Assembly (NCBI GenBank): GCA_937922235.1
Contig: CAKZVC010000012.1
Coordinates: 1-64,000 of the forward strand
Direction: 5' to 3'
DNA from: an uncultured Acidimicrobiales bacterium
GTDB taxonomy: Bacteria; Actinomycetota; Acidimicrobiia; Acidimicrobiales; SHLQ01
DNA length: 64,000 nucleotides
Of this stretch, positions 20,331-27,907 are shown piece after piece. A program made the translations under genes and the position numbers. Positions within the stretch are counted from its first letter, which is position 1, and each line of letters opens with the position of its first letter. The notes beneath the pieces are model-generated. The model was not told the origin of the DNA and searched no databases. It was given only the letters and a program-made list of their open reading frames with translations.

Positions 20331-20892
20331 GTTCGCCGAGCCCGTCTGGGCCGATCAGGTCGTCGAACTCGTCAAGAAGCAGTACGTCAGAAGCGCCGAC
20401 CTCTGGTCCGTTCATTCGTTCGACAAAGCTCGACCAGAGCATCGGTGGGAGCCGCGTGCCCAGCGGGGTGACGATCGCGACCGATCGGCCAGCGTCGCGC
20501 GCTTGCTCGACCCACGCTCTCGTGCCCAACGGGCACACCACTTCGACCGCTCCACCAGTTGTTCGCCCGGACGCAATCGAGTCGATCACGTCAGTGCCGC
20601 CCGATTCGGCGACGGCAATCGTCTCAGCGATATCGGACGTCCGGTCTTCGTTCAGCGCGTCAGAAAACGCCCACCCGGCCTCGAGCGGATCAAGCGCTTG
20701 CACCATATGAGCGCCGAGCGCCAGCAATCCGGGAGACTCTGGCTGGCGAGAAATCAGCTGCCGAACCGCGACGAGCAGCATCTGTGGCTTCTGTGAAAAC
20801 ACCGAAAAGGCGGGGATCGACTCGGCCACCAAAATTCGGTCAGGCGCCGAACCAGCCCGAGCCACGTAACGAAGCCGTTCAATCGGATGCAT
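20278..20892 (-). CDS. Actinobacterial conserved protein (MHPIERLRYVARA family), function unknown
   Basis: 204 aa from the ATG at 20892. The opening MHPIERLRYVARA and the later pattern (vicinity of PLGTRAWVEQARDAGRSVAIVTPLGTRLPP, then SDVLLLDE) match a conserved actinobacterial hypothetical family that I recall as resembling initiation-factor-2B/MTNA-like Rossmann proteins. No catalytic residues can be assigned. The frame extends upstream to 21039 through the intergenic repeat, which is not plausible coding. Convergent overlap with the aminotransferase gene. Confidence 0.68.
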   Translation of the reverse strand: MHPIERLRYVARAGSAPDRILVAESIPAFSVFSQKPQMLLVAVRQLISRQPESPGLLALGAHMVQALDPLEAGWAFSDALNEDRTSDIAETIAVAESGGTDVIDSIASGRTTGGAVEVVCPLGTRAWVEQARDAGRSVAIVTPLGTRLPPMLWSSFVERMNGPEVGASDVLLLDEFDDLIGPDGLGELTTWSPDCPDVAEIARQ

Positions 20893-20937
20893 AAGCCGAT
20901 GGTACTTGCTTGCCCACGCTGAAGGTCTGCCCAGGCC

Positions 20938-20973
20938 GATGACCGAGAGGGTCTGACCCCAAAAGCCGCGCGC
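20938..20973 (-). repeat. Dispersed single copy of the 34-bp repeat
   Basis: Matches the 16865-16978 unit from GATGACCGAGAGGG through AAAAGCCGCGCG with no differences to the consensus I derive. It is followed at about 20984 by ACGGCCGGTTGCAAGG, which also has a near-match at about 16836, so two neighbouring segments are shared between the loci. Confidence 0.88.
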
Positions 20974-21014
20974 TCGATCCGAGACGGCCGGTTGCAAGGT
21001 CTGTTTGATGAACG

Positions 21015-21086
21015 GTCCCCCTGAAGGGGACGTGATCACTTTGAAGCTGTTGATGAGAGAATCAGCGGCGGAGCCGCGCTCATCAA
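21015..21086 (-). terminator. Two hairpins immediately after the thioredoxin-fold gene
   Basis: On the minus strand the first hairpin has outer arms TTGATGAG/CTCATCAA (21079-21086 and 21050-21057) enclosing GCGGC-TCC-GCCGC, with 1 nt unpaired on the 5' side and 7 on the 3' side. It begins 6 nt after the stop codon. The second is GTCCCC-TTCAG-GGGGAC (21015-21031). Both resemble hairpins in the 119-bp repeat. Confidence 0.65.
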
Positions 21087-21091
21087 TCGGT

Positions 21092-21613
21092 TCAAACGTC
21101 GGTGCCGGCGTATGGGGCGGGGTCTTTGGGGCCGGGGACGCTGAGTGCGGTCCACCCGGTTTGCTCGGCCAGGGTTTCGGAGATCCGACGCCATCCGGCT
21201 GGGTCCCAGCCTTCGGATGAGTCGACGATCGTGCCGTCCTGGCGAACGAGCGTCAGCGCTGGAAGCGTGGAGAGGCCCATTGCTTTCACGGCCGTGCGAT
21301 CGGGGTCGGCGAAGGTCAGGAACTCTTCGGCGTATGGGCCGAGGAACGACTTCACCCCATCTTCGGGCGCCGTGGCGATCCAGGCAACACGAACGCCAGC
21401 ACCCTTGTAGTGATGAAAGATGCGCTTGACCGTGTCGAGCAGCCACGAGCTTTCGTGGGTGTACGGGTCGATTGCACCGACGAGCATCGGGAACGTCGTC
21501 AGCCAGTCGGAGAACGGACGTGCGTCGCCGTTCAGCGGATTCAGATCTGGGTCACCATCGAGCATTGCCACGGCTGAAACGGTATCGGAAATGCGCCCAA
21601 AACTCTCGACCAA
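21092..21613 (-). CDS. Thioredoxin-fold protein lacking the CxxC motif
   Basis: About 173 aa from a TTG at 21613 (157 aa if the ATG at 21565 is used; neither has a strong ribosome-binding site). The order of elements (a strand with VAWIATAPEDGVKSFLGPYAEEF, then ADPDRTAVKAMGLSTLPALTLVRQDGTIV) fits a thioredoxin-like fold with the cis-Pro region LPAL, but no redox CxxC is present. A recurring ending, GPKDPAPYAGTDV, suggests a conserved actinobacterial family. It follows the HExxH lipoprotein gene by 26 nt and is likely co-transcribed. Function unknown. Confidence 0.65.
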   Translation of the reverse strand: MVESFGRISDTVSAVAMLDGDPDLNPLNGDARPFSDWLTTFPMLVGAIDPYTHESSWLLDTVKRIFHHYKGAGVRVAWIATAPEDGVKSFLGPYAEEFLTFADPDRTAVKAMGLSTLPALTLVRQDGTIVDSSEGWDPAGWRRISETLAEQTGWTALSVPGPKDPAPYAGTDV

Positions 21614-21639
21614 CCGGTCGGAATTGCGGTGAGCCGTCG

Positions 21640-23067
21640 TTAACCGCAGGCCGTGATGCGGATCAGATCTGCTGTTGGGTAGAAGATCTCTCGGCCGTTC
21701 CCAATCCGGGCCCACTCTTCGAGAGCTGCGGCGTAGTCGTCGAGGTCGTCTGGCGAGTCGCCCGCAAGATGTGCGCGCACACATGTCTCGTCGCCTTGGC
21801 GCCATGCCACAAACGAATCGCCGTTCCACCCGTCAGTGATCTCGAGCGCTTCGGCTTGCGTCGTGAGATCGGTAAGTACTGCCGCCCAACCGGCCTGCCC
21901 CCAAACGCCTGACTCGAACACTTCACCATCCGCCGGCGGCGCGTTCACGGCCGAGGTTTCAACGCCTGCGAGATACGCGGGTGGGTCGAGGACGACTTCC
22001 GACGTCGCAGGCGGATTCTCAAATGCAGCGTCCAGCGTGTCCTTGCCCTCCAGCCACAGTGAGGAGGCGAAGGTCTCTCCGTGGCGATAGCGCCCGAACT
22101 GCAGCTCTAGGAACGACGCGTTGAACTCCGTGAGCGACACGGTTCGAGGAAGGGAGCGTCGGGCCTCGGTCTCCTCCACCAGCTTCGCGGCCGAGAAGGT
22201 CTGCCGGTACAGCGTTTCAATCCGACGAGCCGAGCCCTCGGTCAGCGCCGAGAAGGTCCATTCGACCTCGGATTTCGCCGAGTCGTATTCGGGGCGGTCG
22301 AGGTCGAAGATCTGGTCTTCGAGTGCGTGAACCAATTCATGCACGAGGACGGTCTCGGTGAAGGCGTTGACTTCGCCGGCACGGAGCGTGATGCCTCCGG
22401 TGTCTTGGTTGTAGAAGCCAATGACTCCGGCGTCGCCAAATCGTTGCCAGATCTCTTCGAGTGAACGGTCGCCGTCGATGACGCCCATGGCTCGGTAGAT
22501 GTCGGTGTAGTTGACATAATCGATCGAGTGCTCGGCGACATCGTCGGCGATCAGTGTTGACCAGGCCGCGCCGAATGCCGCCCCGTCGAGCAGCTCGATC
22601 GACGGACGAGTCTCAAAGGAATACCCACGTTCCTGCTCGACGAATGCGATCAGGTCGTCGACCAGTCGGTCAAAGTCGCTGGCCGGCGCTGGCGCGTCAG
22701 ATGGTGAGGCCGAATCATCCGGCTCGGCACCGGCGTCGTCCTCGATCCCGGACTCGGTCGTGCCATCGTCGGAGGGCTCACGGTCCTGGTTTTCAAACGC
22801 GAGGCCATCGGGAGCATCACCGTTCTCCTCAGAGTCGCCCGATGCAGAATCTGACGATGGCTCACCCAGCTGGCGACCAGTCGCCCCCTCACCGCTTGCC
22901 GCTTCGCCTTCGGTGGCCACAACACCCTCCGATGAAGGGTCTTCGACAGCAGCGGGCTCGACGAGCGCGCCGCCCGAGCCATCGGATCTGGCCTGATCTG
23001 GCCCAGCCGATGACGAACATGCCGACGCGACAAGCGCCAGTGCGAGGAAGAGTCCACGAGCACGCAT
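21640..23067 (-). CDS. Lipoprotein with HExxH metallopeptidase-like motif
   Basis: 475 aa from the ATG at 23067. N-terminal lipoprotein signal (LALVASAC), then a ~130-residue linker very rich in Ser, Glu, Asp, Gly and Pro. The folded part starts near 150 and contains LVHELVHALEDQ (~240), a zincin-type HExxH, with a downstream Glu in LTEGSARRIE that could be the third ligand. It is predicted to sit on the outer membrane face. The exact peptidase family is not recognised, and activity is unproven. A 12-nt longer start is possible. Confidence 0.72.
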   Translation of the reverse strand: MRARGLFLALALVASACSSSAGPDQARSDGSGGALVEPAAVEDPSSEGVVATEGEAASGEGATGRQLGEPSSDSASGDSEENGDAPDGLAFENQDREPSDDGTTESGIEDDAGAEPDDSASPSDAPAPASDFDRLVDDLIAFVEQERGYSFETRPSIELLDGAAFGAAWSTLIADDVAEHSIDYVNYTDIYRAMGVIDGDRSLEEIWQRFGDAGVIGFYNQDTGGITLRAGEVNAFTETVLVHELVHALEDQIFDLDRPEYDSAKSEVEWTFSALTEGSARRIETLYRQTFSAAKLVEETEARRSLPRTVSLTEFNASFLELQFGRYRHGETFASSLWLEGKDTLDAAFENPPATSEVVLDPPAYLAGVETSAVNAPPADGEVFESGVWGQAGWAAVLTDLTTQAEALEITDGWNGDSFVAWRQGDETCVRAHLAGDSPDDLDDYAAALEEWARIGNGREIFYPTADLIRITACG

Positions 23068-23140
23068 AGAAGGAGTATCGACCAAACAACCGAAAACCTT
23101 TGGGCCGAACCAATCGCCCGCATCCGCCTACACTCAAAGC

Positions 23141-23653
23141 ATGAGTGACATCACCCCTGATCCAGTTTCAGAAACCCCCGCTGCTGACGAGGCTCCAGAA
23201 GGTGCAGTTATCACCGACGCAGCCAAACTGATTCGGCTTGGCACGATGACGCAGTCACTGATGACCGAAGCCCGCGAAGCGCCACTCGACGAAGCCGGCC
23301 GCACACTCCTCGCCAAGCTGCACAAAGAGACGATGGAAGCACTCGAAGACACGATGAGCGAAGACCTCCTCGATGAGCTCCGCGACTTCCAGCTCCGCTT
23401 CAGTGCAGACGGCGAAACGCCAACCGAGGGCGAGCTTCGCATTGCGCAGGCCCAACTCGTTGGCTGGCTCCAAGGCTTGCACCAGGGCTTCCAGGCAATG
23501 GCTATGGCCCAGCAAGCAGCAGCGATGCAACAGCTTCAGCAGCTACAGGCACGCGCTGCAGGCGGTGCCCCTCAGGGCCTTCCGCCGGGCGCTGCACCAG
23601 GCACGCCGCCCGAAGCGATCGACGCGGCCAGCCGTCCCGGCACCTACCTCTAG
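23141..23653 (+). CDS. bpa: Bacterial proteasome activator Bpa (PafE)
   Basis: 170 aa, helical. In the known family (Mycobacterium Rv3780) Bpa forms a dodecameric ring that opens the 20S proteasome gate without ATP. Seen: the conserved GWLQGLHQGFQAM segment (~107-119) followed by a Gln/Ala-rich helix (AQQAAAMQQLQQL), a flexible Gly/Pro tail, and the C-terminal end GTYL (167-170), the equivalent of the GQYL motif that docks into proteasome pockets. The N-terminal ~20 residues are acidic and probably disordered. It implies that the host has a 20S proteasome, although none is encoded here. Confidence 0.88.
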   Translation: MSDITPDPVSETPAADEAPEGAVITDAAKLIRLGTMTQSLMTEAREAPLDEAGRTLLAKLHKETMEALEDTMSEDLLDELRDFQLRFSADGETPTEGELRIAQAQLVGWLQGLHQGFQAMAMAQQAAAMQQLQQLQARAAGGAPQGLPPGAAPGTPPEAIDAASRPGTYL

Positions 23654-23665
23654 ATACGAAACACT

Positions 23666-23701
23666 TGTGCACTTGGCCACCGTTGCGGTGGCGAAGTCAC
23701 A
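23666..23701. terminator. Bidirectional hairpin between bpa and the HupE-like gene
   Basis: Arms TGTG(C)ACTT / AAGTCACA enclose CCACCG-TTG-CGGTGG, with a bulged C and a 2x2 internal loop. It lies between two convergent stops (23653 and 23705), so it can serve both genes. Confidence 0.6.
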
Positions 23702-23704
23702 CAT

Positions 23705-25000
23705 TCACGAAAGCGGGATGAGCTCGTCTCGCTCGCGTGCACGGAAGTAGATCGCTGCGGCAATCGCCGTTGCGACTGCGCTCACGATGTAGCCGTTGGG
23801 TGAGCTCGCAAACGACTCGACGACGGCGTTCGTGCCGAGGTCGGTCTCCCAAATGCGTTCGATCATCCAGCCGATTGCTAGTGCTGACAGCAAGATCGAT
23901 CCGGCTTTTAGCACGACGTCGTACGCCGACGTGCGCCGCAACAGATACAGCGCCGGGAAGAGAATCAGGATCACGACGACCTGGCCGATCTCGATGCCGA
24001 TGTTGCGGCCGAGCAGCGACAGCAGCTGTGACGTCTTCGACACATCAAGCGTGTTGACCAGCGAGGCGAACCCCATGCCATGGAACAGCCCGAAGACGAA
24101 CGCCAGCGCCCACTCACGGTTTGGCCAGATCGGCTTCAAGTTGTGCAGCGCAGCACCAGCAATCGAGGCCGCGATGATCGTTTCGACAAGCTTTGACGGA
24201 GGCAGCGGAATCAGATCGAGACCTGCCAACGTGAACGTGATCGAATGCGCAATCGTAAAGAACGTGGCGATCTTGAGCACGCGCCACAGCGATGAACGGA
24301 ACCCCTGCGACGGTTCCCAGCCATCGCGAAACACCAGCACCGACGGCAAGAGCAATGCGAGCACGAACAAGATGTGATCGGGCCCGGTGCGGATGTGGTC
24401 GATGCCGAGGGTGATGCCGGACTTCACGGTGTCCCAACCCGAATCGACTTCGAGGTCGACACCCTGGGTGCGACTATCGGTCGTGAAGGTCTGCAACTTT
24501 TCCCGGTCACGCAGATACTCGCCGTTCTCGAACCCGCCGTTCACGAGCAGCAAGCCGTCACGTCCATCGATCTCGTCGAGGAATGGCTCGAATCGAACGT
24601 CTAGGTTCGCCGGAACAGATCCGTCTGCAACGACGGCGGTGTATTGGACAACAGCAAACGCAAGGGTGCTGTTCTCTCGGAACAGATCGACGCGACCCCA
24701 CTCGATGTCGTACTCGCCATCGGGTCCAGCGATCGCAAACGTTTGCCCTGCGTACGCAGTGAGGGCATCGGTGGCCTGGCGCAGGTTCGCCTCGATCTCG
24801 GCATCGGTTCCCGACACGTCGATTCCGAGCACCTCGCCAACATCGTTGACCGACAGCTCAAGGCGCCCATCGAGGGTCGACTCGCCGACGAACAAGTAGG
24901 CGTAGGGCTGTTCGGTTTCGTGCGCCGCCGCCGGCTGCATAAACGCAACGATCGATATCGCGACGATCAAAAGCGCCGCGACGCCTTTGGTCGACTTCAT
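23705..25000 (-). CDS. HupE/UreJ-family membrane protein with extracytoplasmic N-domain
   Basis: 431 aa. Signal peptide (MKSTKGVAALLIV...PAAA), then an extracytoplasmic domain of ~175 residues beginning HETEQPYAYL, then about seven membrane segments. The membrane part starts with GITLGIDHIRTGPDHILFVLALLLP and contains FTIAHSITFTLAGL and FGLFHGMGFASL, the His-rich motifs of HupE/UreJ-type proteins (implicated in nickel/cobalt uptake in other members). The start ATG overlaps the stop of the upstream gene (ATGA), so the two products are probably made together. Metal specificity unknown. Confidence 0.85.
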   Translation of the reverse strand: MKSTKGVAALLIVAISIVAFMQPAAAHETEQPYAYLFVGESTLDGRLELSVNDVGEVLGIDVSGTDAEIEANLRQATDALTAYAGQTFAIAGPDGEYDIEWGRVDLFRENSTLAFAVVQYTAVVADGSVPANLDVRFEPFLDEIDGRDGLLLVNGGFENGEYLRDREKLQTFTTDSRTQGVDLEVDSGWDTVKSGITLGIDHIRTGPDHILFVLALLLPSVLVFRDGWEPSQGFRSSLWRVLKIATFFTIAHSITFTLAGLDLIPLPPSKLVETIIAASIAGAALHNLKPIWPNREWALAFVFGLFHGMGFASLVNTLDVSKTSQLLSLLGRNIGIEIGQVVVILILFPALYLLRRTSAYDVVLKAGSILLSALAIGWMIERIWETDLGTNAVVESFASSPNGYIVSAVATAIAAAIYFRARERDELIPLS

Positions 25001-25923
25001 GACTTGCTGGAGAGTGTCCGGAAGCCAACGAAACCAGCGAGCAACACGACAAGCGCTACCGGGATGACCCATGTGGCTGAGCCGCCCCCGTCGCTCGAGT
25101 CGGTCGGTGCGGCAGCCACTTCTTCTGTATCGCTACCTTCGTCGGCACTGTCCTCTGCATCATCCTCGAGAGCATCGTCTGCAGTTTCGACTGCGCCAGC
25201 GACCTCGGTCTCGATTGGTTCCTCCGCCTGCGCAGCTGCTTCTTCAGCAGCCTCCTGGGCGGCAATCTCCTCAAGCGCCTCCTCGGCACCGTCGATATCG
25301 ATAGTGACTTCCTCACCAGTGTCGACAGGCTCGCCGCCGGGAGGTGTCGTCCACCACGCATTGAGCGGTGCTGCAAACTCCAAGAACCCGTTCGGACGAT
25401 CGACCGTCCGCTCGGCTGGGGTGCCGAACTCTTCAGTCTCGCCAACGGCAACCGAGAAACGAGACGCAGCTCGGCCGTTCACGATGACCTGGTGACGACC
25501 ACCCTGTCCTGGGCGTCGATCTTCGAACAGGGTCACGTAACTCGTGCCCGAGAACTCTTCATCAAAGACCTCGCCCGGCACCGGATCGATCGTCTCAACC
25601 GTTCCGTCCGGGAAGATGATGTCCATCGTCGGTAACTCGTCGTTGCTCAATAGAAGCTCGGGTTCGAGGTTCGGGATCAGCAAGCTGATGAACAGCTCGT
25701 CGCCATCACGCAGATCGAATTCGAAACCGCGGGTATCGCCGTCGGCGAGGACGCTTCCGTAGACGGCCCACGAGATCGTGCCGTCCGGAAAGTACGGCCC
25801 TGTTTCTGGCGTCGATTGGTCTTCGGTGAGAAAGACCGGATCGTGTGCCGCTGCCGGAGCGGCTAGTGCGATGAGTGTGGTGAAAACAATGGCAACGAAG
25901 GTCGCCCGTCGAGTACGCGACAT
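24997..25923 (-). CDS. Secreted, membrane-anchored partner of the HupE-like protein (unknown family)
   Basis: 308 aa from the ATG at 25923, which has AAGGGG about 7 nt upstream. Signal peptide to ~27 (ending APAAA), an extracytoplasmic beta-rich domain (AHDPVFL...), an Ala/Glu/Asp-rich linker (~200-275), and a C-terminal membrane anchor (TWVIPVALVVLLAGFVGF) with a short basic tail. I do not recognise the domain. The 4-nt overlap with the HupE-like gene argues for a joint function, perhaps a metal-binding or sensing subunit, which is inference only. Confidence 0.7.
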   Translation of the reverse strand: MSRTRRATFVAIVFTTLIALAAPAAAHDPVFLTEDQSTPETGPYFPDGTISWAVYGSVLADGDTRGFEFDLRDGDELFISLLIPNLEPELLLSNDELPTMDIIFPDGTVETIDPVPGEVFDEEFSGTSYVTLFEDRRPGQGGRHQVIVNGRAASRFSVAVGETEEFGTPAERTVDRPNGFLEFAAPLNAWWTTPPGGEPVDTGEEVTIDIDGAEEALEEIAAQEAAEEAAAQAEEPIETEVAGAVETADDALEDDAEDSADEGSDTEEVAAAPTDSSDGGGSATWVIPVALVVLLAGFVGFRTLSSKS

Positions 25924-26032
25924 GTGTCGCCCCTTCTTGTAAGCCGCCTGGATCTGTCCGCCGACCTCTTTCGAGGGTAGAACGTCACAGGTTTTGTGCA
26001 AGTTGGGGAACGACAGGAGCGTTGTATTGCAG

Positions 26033-27415
26033 CTACTGGCGGAGGGATTCCGGGCCGAAGAATGCCTGCCATGCGAACCAGAACTCGTTGCGATGCTCAA
26101 CCGGCGCAAGCTGCGTTCCGGCGAGCTCGCCATCGGATGCAATCCCGAGCACCGACCACGTCGACCCGGTCTGGTCGTCGGTAAACGTCTCGTCGTCGTT
26201 GGCAGTGAACGTCAACGTCTGGCCGTCGACCACCGGGCTGTGCGCAATCGCAGAGCCGATCGGGTCAGAGATCGCAATAGCCGACTGATCAAGGGCGTCG
26301 GCGGTATCACCCGCGTGGAAGACCACGATCGGCACGCCGCCAACCTCATCGTTCACCACACTCTCCGCCTGCAATCGAGCAAACGAGTACGACGCCGTAG
26401 TCTCACCCTCGGTTACGCCAATCACCCGAGACAACGGCTCGAGACTGTCGTCGACATCGCCCCTAAACAGAAACGGCGAGGACGACGAGGAGTAGCCCTG
26501 GTATGGGTTCGAGCCATACGCCGTTCGGCCAAAGCCAGCATCAGCAGAAAGCGATTTGCCGTCGGGGAAGTTCTCGGCGAACTGTCGGAACGACACGATC
26601 GACGTGGGGATGCTCTCGAGCTGCGCTCCTGCGTACTGGCCAACAACTCCCTCGCCAGTGATCTGCTGCCACAGCGAGGTGGTCTTGTCGTCCCACATCA
26701 CAAGGTCACTGTTGCGGAGCAACCCCGAGACACCAAAGCGGAGAACCTCACCGTTGACCCGACGGTCGAACGCAATTGCGGTGTTGCAAAGCGGGCAGAA
26801 CGTCACCGCTACGGGCACGTCGCCAAACACGTCGTTCACGATCTCGTGGCGCGTCAGGATCGATAGCGGATAGAAGCGCACCTCGCCCTCAAGCTGCACC
26901 AGAGCTCCGGGCTCACGTGGTCCAAGCCACTGAGCAGCGAGAGCCGGAGACTCAAACGCTGGCGTGTCGAGCGGAGGAATGCCGTCGCGAGGATCGCTCG
27001 ACTGCAGGCCGGCACCGAACTCGTTCCAATCTTCAACCGTGCGTCGAGACCAATCGGTTGGCCATGTCTCGTAACGATTCAGGTCGCCACGGTCAGGGTC
27101 TTCCTCGATGAAGAGGCCTTCGGTTGACGCTGCGTCGAACGCCGCTCCCCCATCAAGGTTGAAATCGACCGCTAGATCGGGCACGAATGTTGTCGTCGGG
27201 CCGTCTACAACGAACGGCGCTGTCGTCGTCGGAGCTTCCTCATCGTCGGGAGCGGTCGGTGAGCGTTCCTCCGCATCAGAGGTTTCGGAGGCTTCCGGGG
27301 CTTCGCTCTCAGCTGAATCTCCATCGGTCGCCACCTCGGGCGTTGCCGTGCTGGAACATGCTGACGCGATCAGGGCGAGCAGGAGAAGGAGAGATGTGAC
27401 GTGACGACGGGCCAT
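26033..27415 (-). CDS. DUF3179-domain lipoprotein
   Basis: 460 aa. Lipoprotein signal (LLLLLALIASAC), a Ser/Glu/Thr-rich linker to ~110, then a DUF3179 domain marked by TFCPLCNTAIAFDRRV (two Cys, ~210-225), LRFGVSGLLRNSDLVMWD and SLWQQITGEGVVG. The family is widespread in marine bacteria and its function is unknown. The Cys pair suggests metal or redox chemistry. It ends 110 bp before the HupE-partner start on the same strand and may share its transcript. Confidence 0.85.
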   Translation of the reverse strand: MARRHVTSLLLLLALIASACSSTATPEVATDGDSAESEAPEASETSDAEERSPTAPDDEEAPTTTAPFVVDGPTTTFVPDLAVDFNLDGGAAFDAASTEGLFIEEDPDRGDLNRYETWPTDWSRRTVEDWNEFGAGLQSSDPRDGIPPLDTPAFESPALAAQWLGPREPGALVQLEGEVRFYPLSILTRHEIVNDVFGDVPVAVTFCPLCNTAIAFDRRVNGEVLRFGVSGLLRNSDLVMWDDKTTSLWQQITGEGVVGQYAGAQLESIPTSIVSFRQFAENFPDGKSLSADAGFGRTAYGSNPYQGYSSSSSPFLFRGDVDDSLEPLSRVIGVTEGETTASYSFARLQAESVVNDEVGGVPIVVFHAGDTADALDQSAIAISDPIGSAIAHSPVVDGQTLTFTANDDETFTDDQTGSTWSVLGIASDGELAGTQLAPVEHRNEFWFAWQAFFGPESLRQ

Positions 27416-27510
27416 GGCACCCCGAACCCGCTGAGGGCGCGCCGGAATTCCCGCGTCGAATCCGTCGCCGAAGTCCGAGTCTGCCGCAGAGTGCCGTTAG
27501 CCTGTCAGTC

Positions 27511-27897
27511 ATGGCCAAGACCATCGATCTCAAGCAACGGATCCGAGCCGGCGCAAAGGTAAAGGCAACCGTCGATCTCCCCAATGTTCCTATGGGAACC
27601 CAGGGCAAGGTTGCGCTCTCCAACGGCGTCACGTGGCTCCGCTATTGGGTCCGCTTCGAGAACGGCGAGCTCCTCAGCCACGTCGATCACGACGACATTG
27701 TCGTGGCGCGTGCGTGGGATCAGTACTTTTGGCAGAAGGAACGTGATGCAGAGGCGGCAGCGATGGCAGCGGCTGGAGCATCGACCGATGGCGACGGCGG
27801 TGGCGGCGGCGCTGCTGCAGACAACGCCTTCGGCGTGCCGCAGTACCTTCTCGACCGCACAAAGGCCGCCCTCGAGCGCTTCGGCGTCGAACGCTAA
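27511..27897 (+). CDS. Conserved hypothetical protein with small beta domain
   Basis: 128 aa, soluble. Residues ~12-65 (GAKVKATVDLPNVPMGTQGKV...WLRYWVRFENGELLSHV) look like a small SH3/KOW-like beta barrel. A Gly/Ala/Asp-rich linker (~85-105) follows, then a short C-terminal helix (PQYLLDRTKAALERFG). No family name recognised. Its stop overlaps the presumed ribosome-binding site of the downstream helicase gene (TAAGG), which suggests translational coupling. Confidence 0.62.
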   Translation: MAKTIDLKQRIRAGAKVKATVDLPNVPMGTQGKVALSNGVTWLRYWVRFENGELLSHVDHDDIVVARAWDQYFWQKERDAEAAAMAAAGASTDGDGGGGGAAADNAFGVPQYLLDRTKAALERFGVER

Positions 27898-27907
27898 GGC
27901 CTAGGCA

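Noticed and set aside
21092-21613. Thioredoxin or TlpA-type disulfide oxidoreductase
   Set aside because: The fold pattern is thioredoxin-like, but no CxxC or even a single Cys is present at the active-site position.
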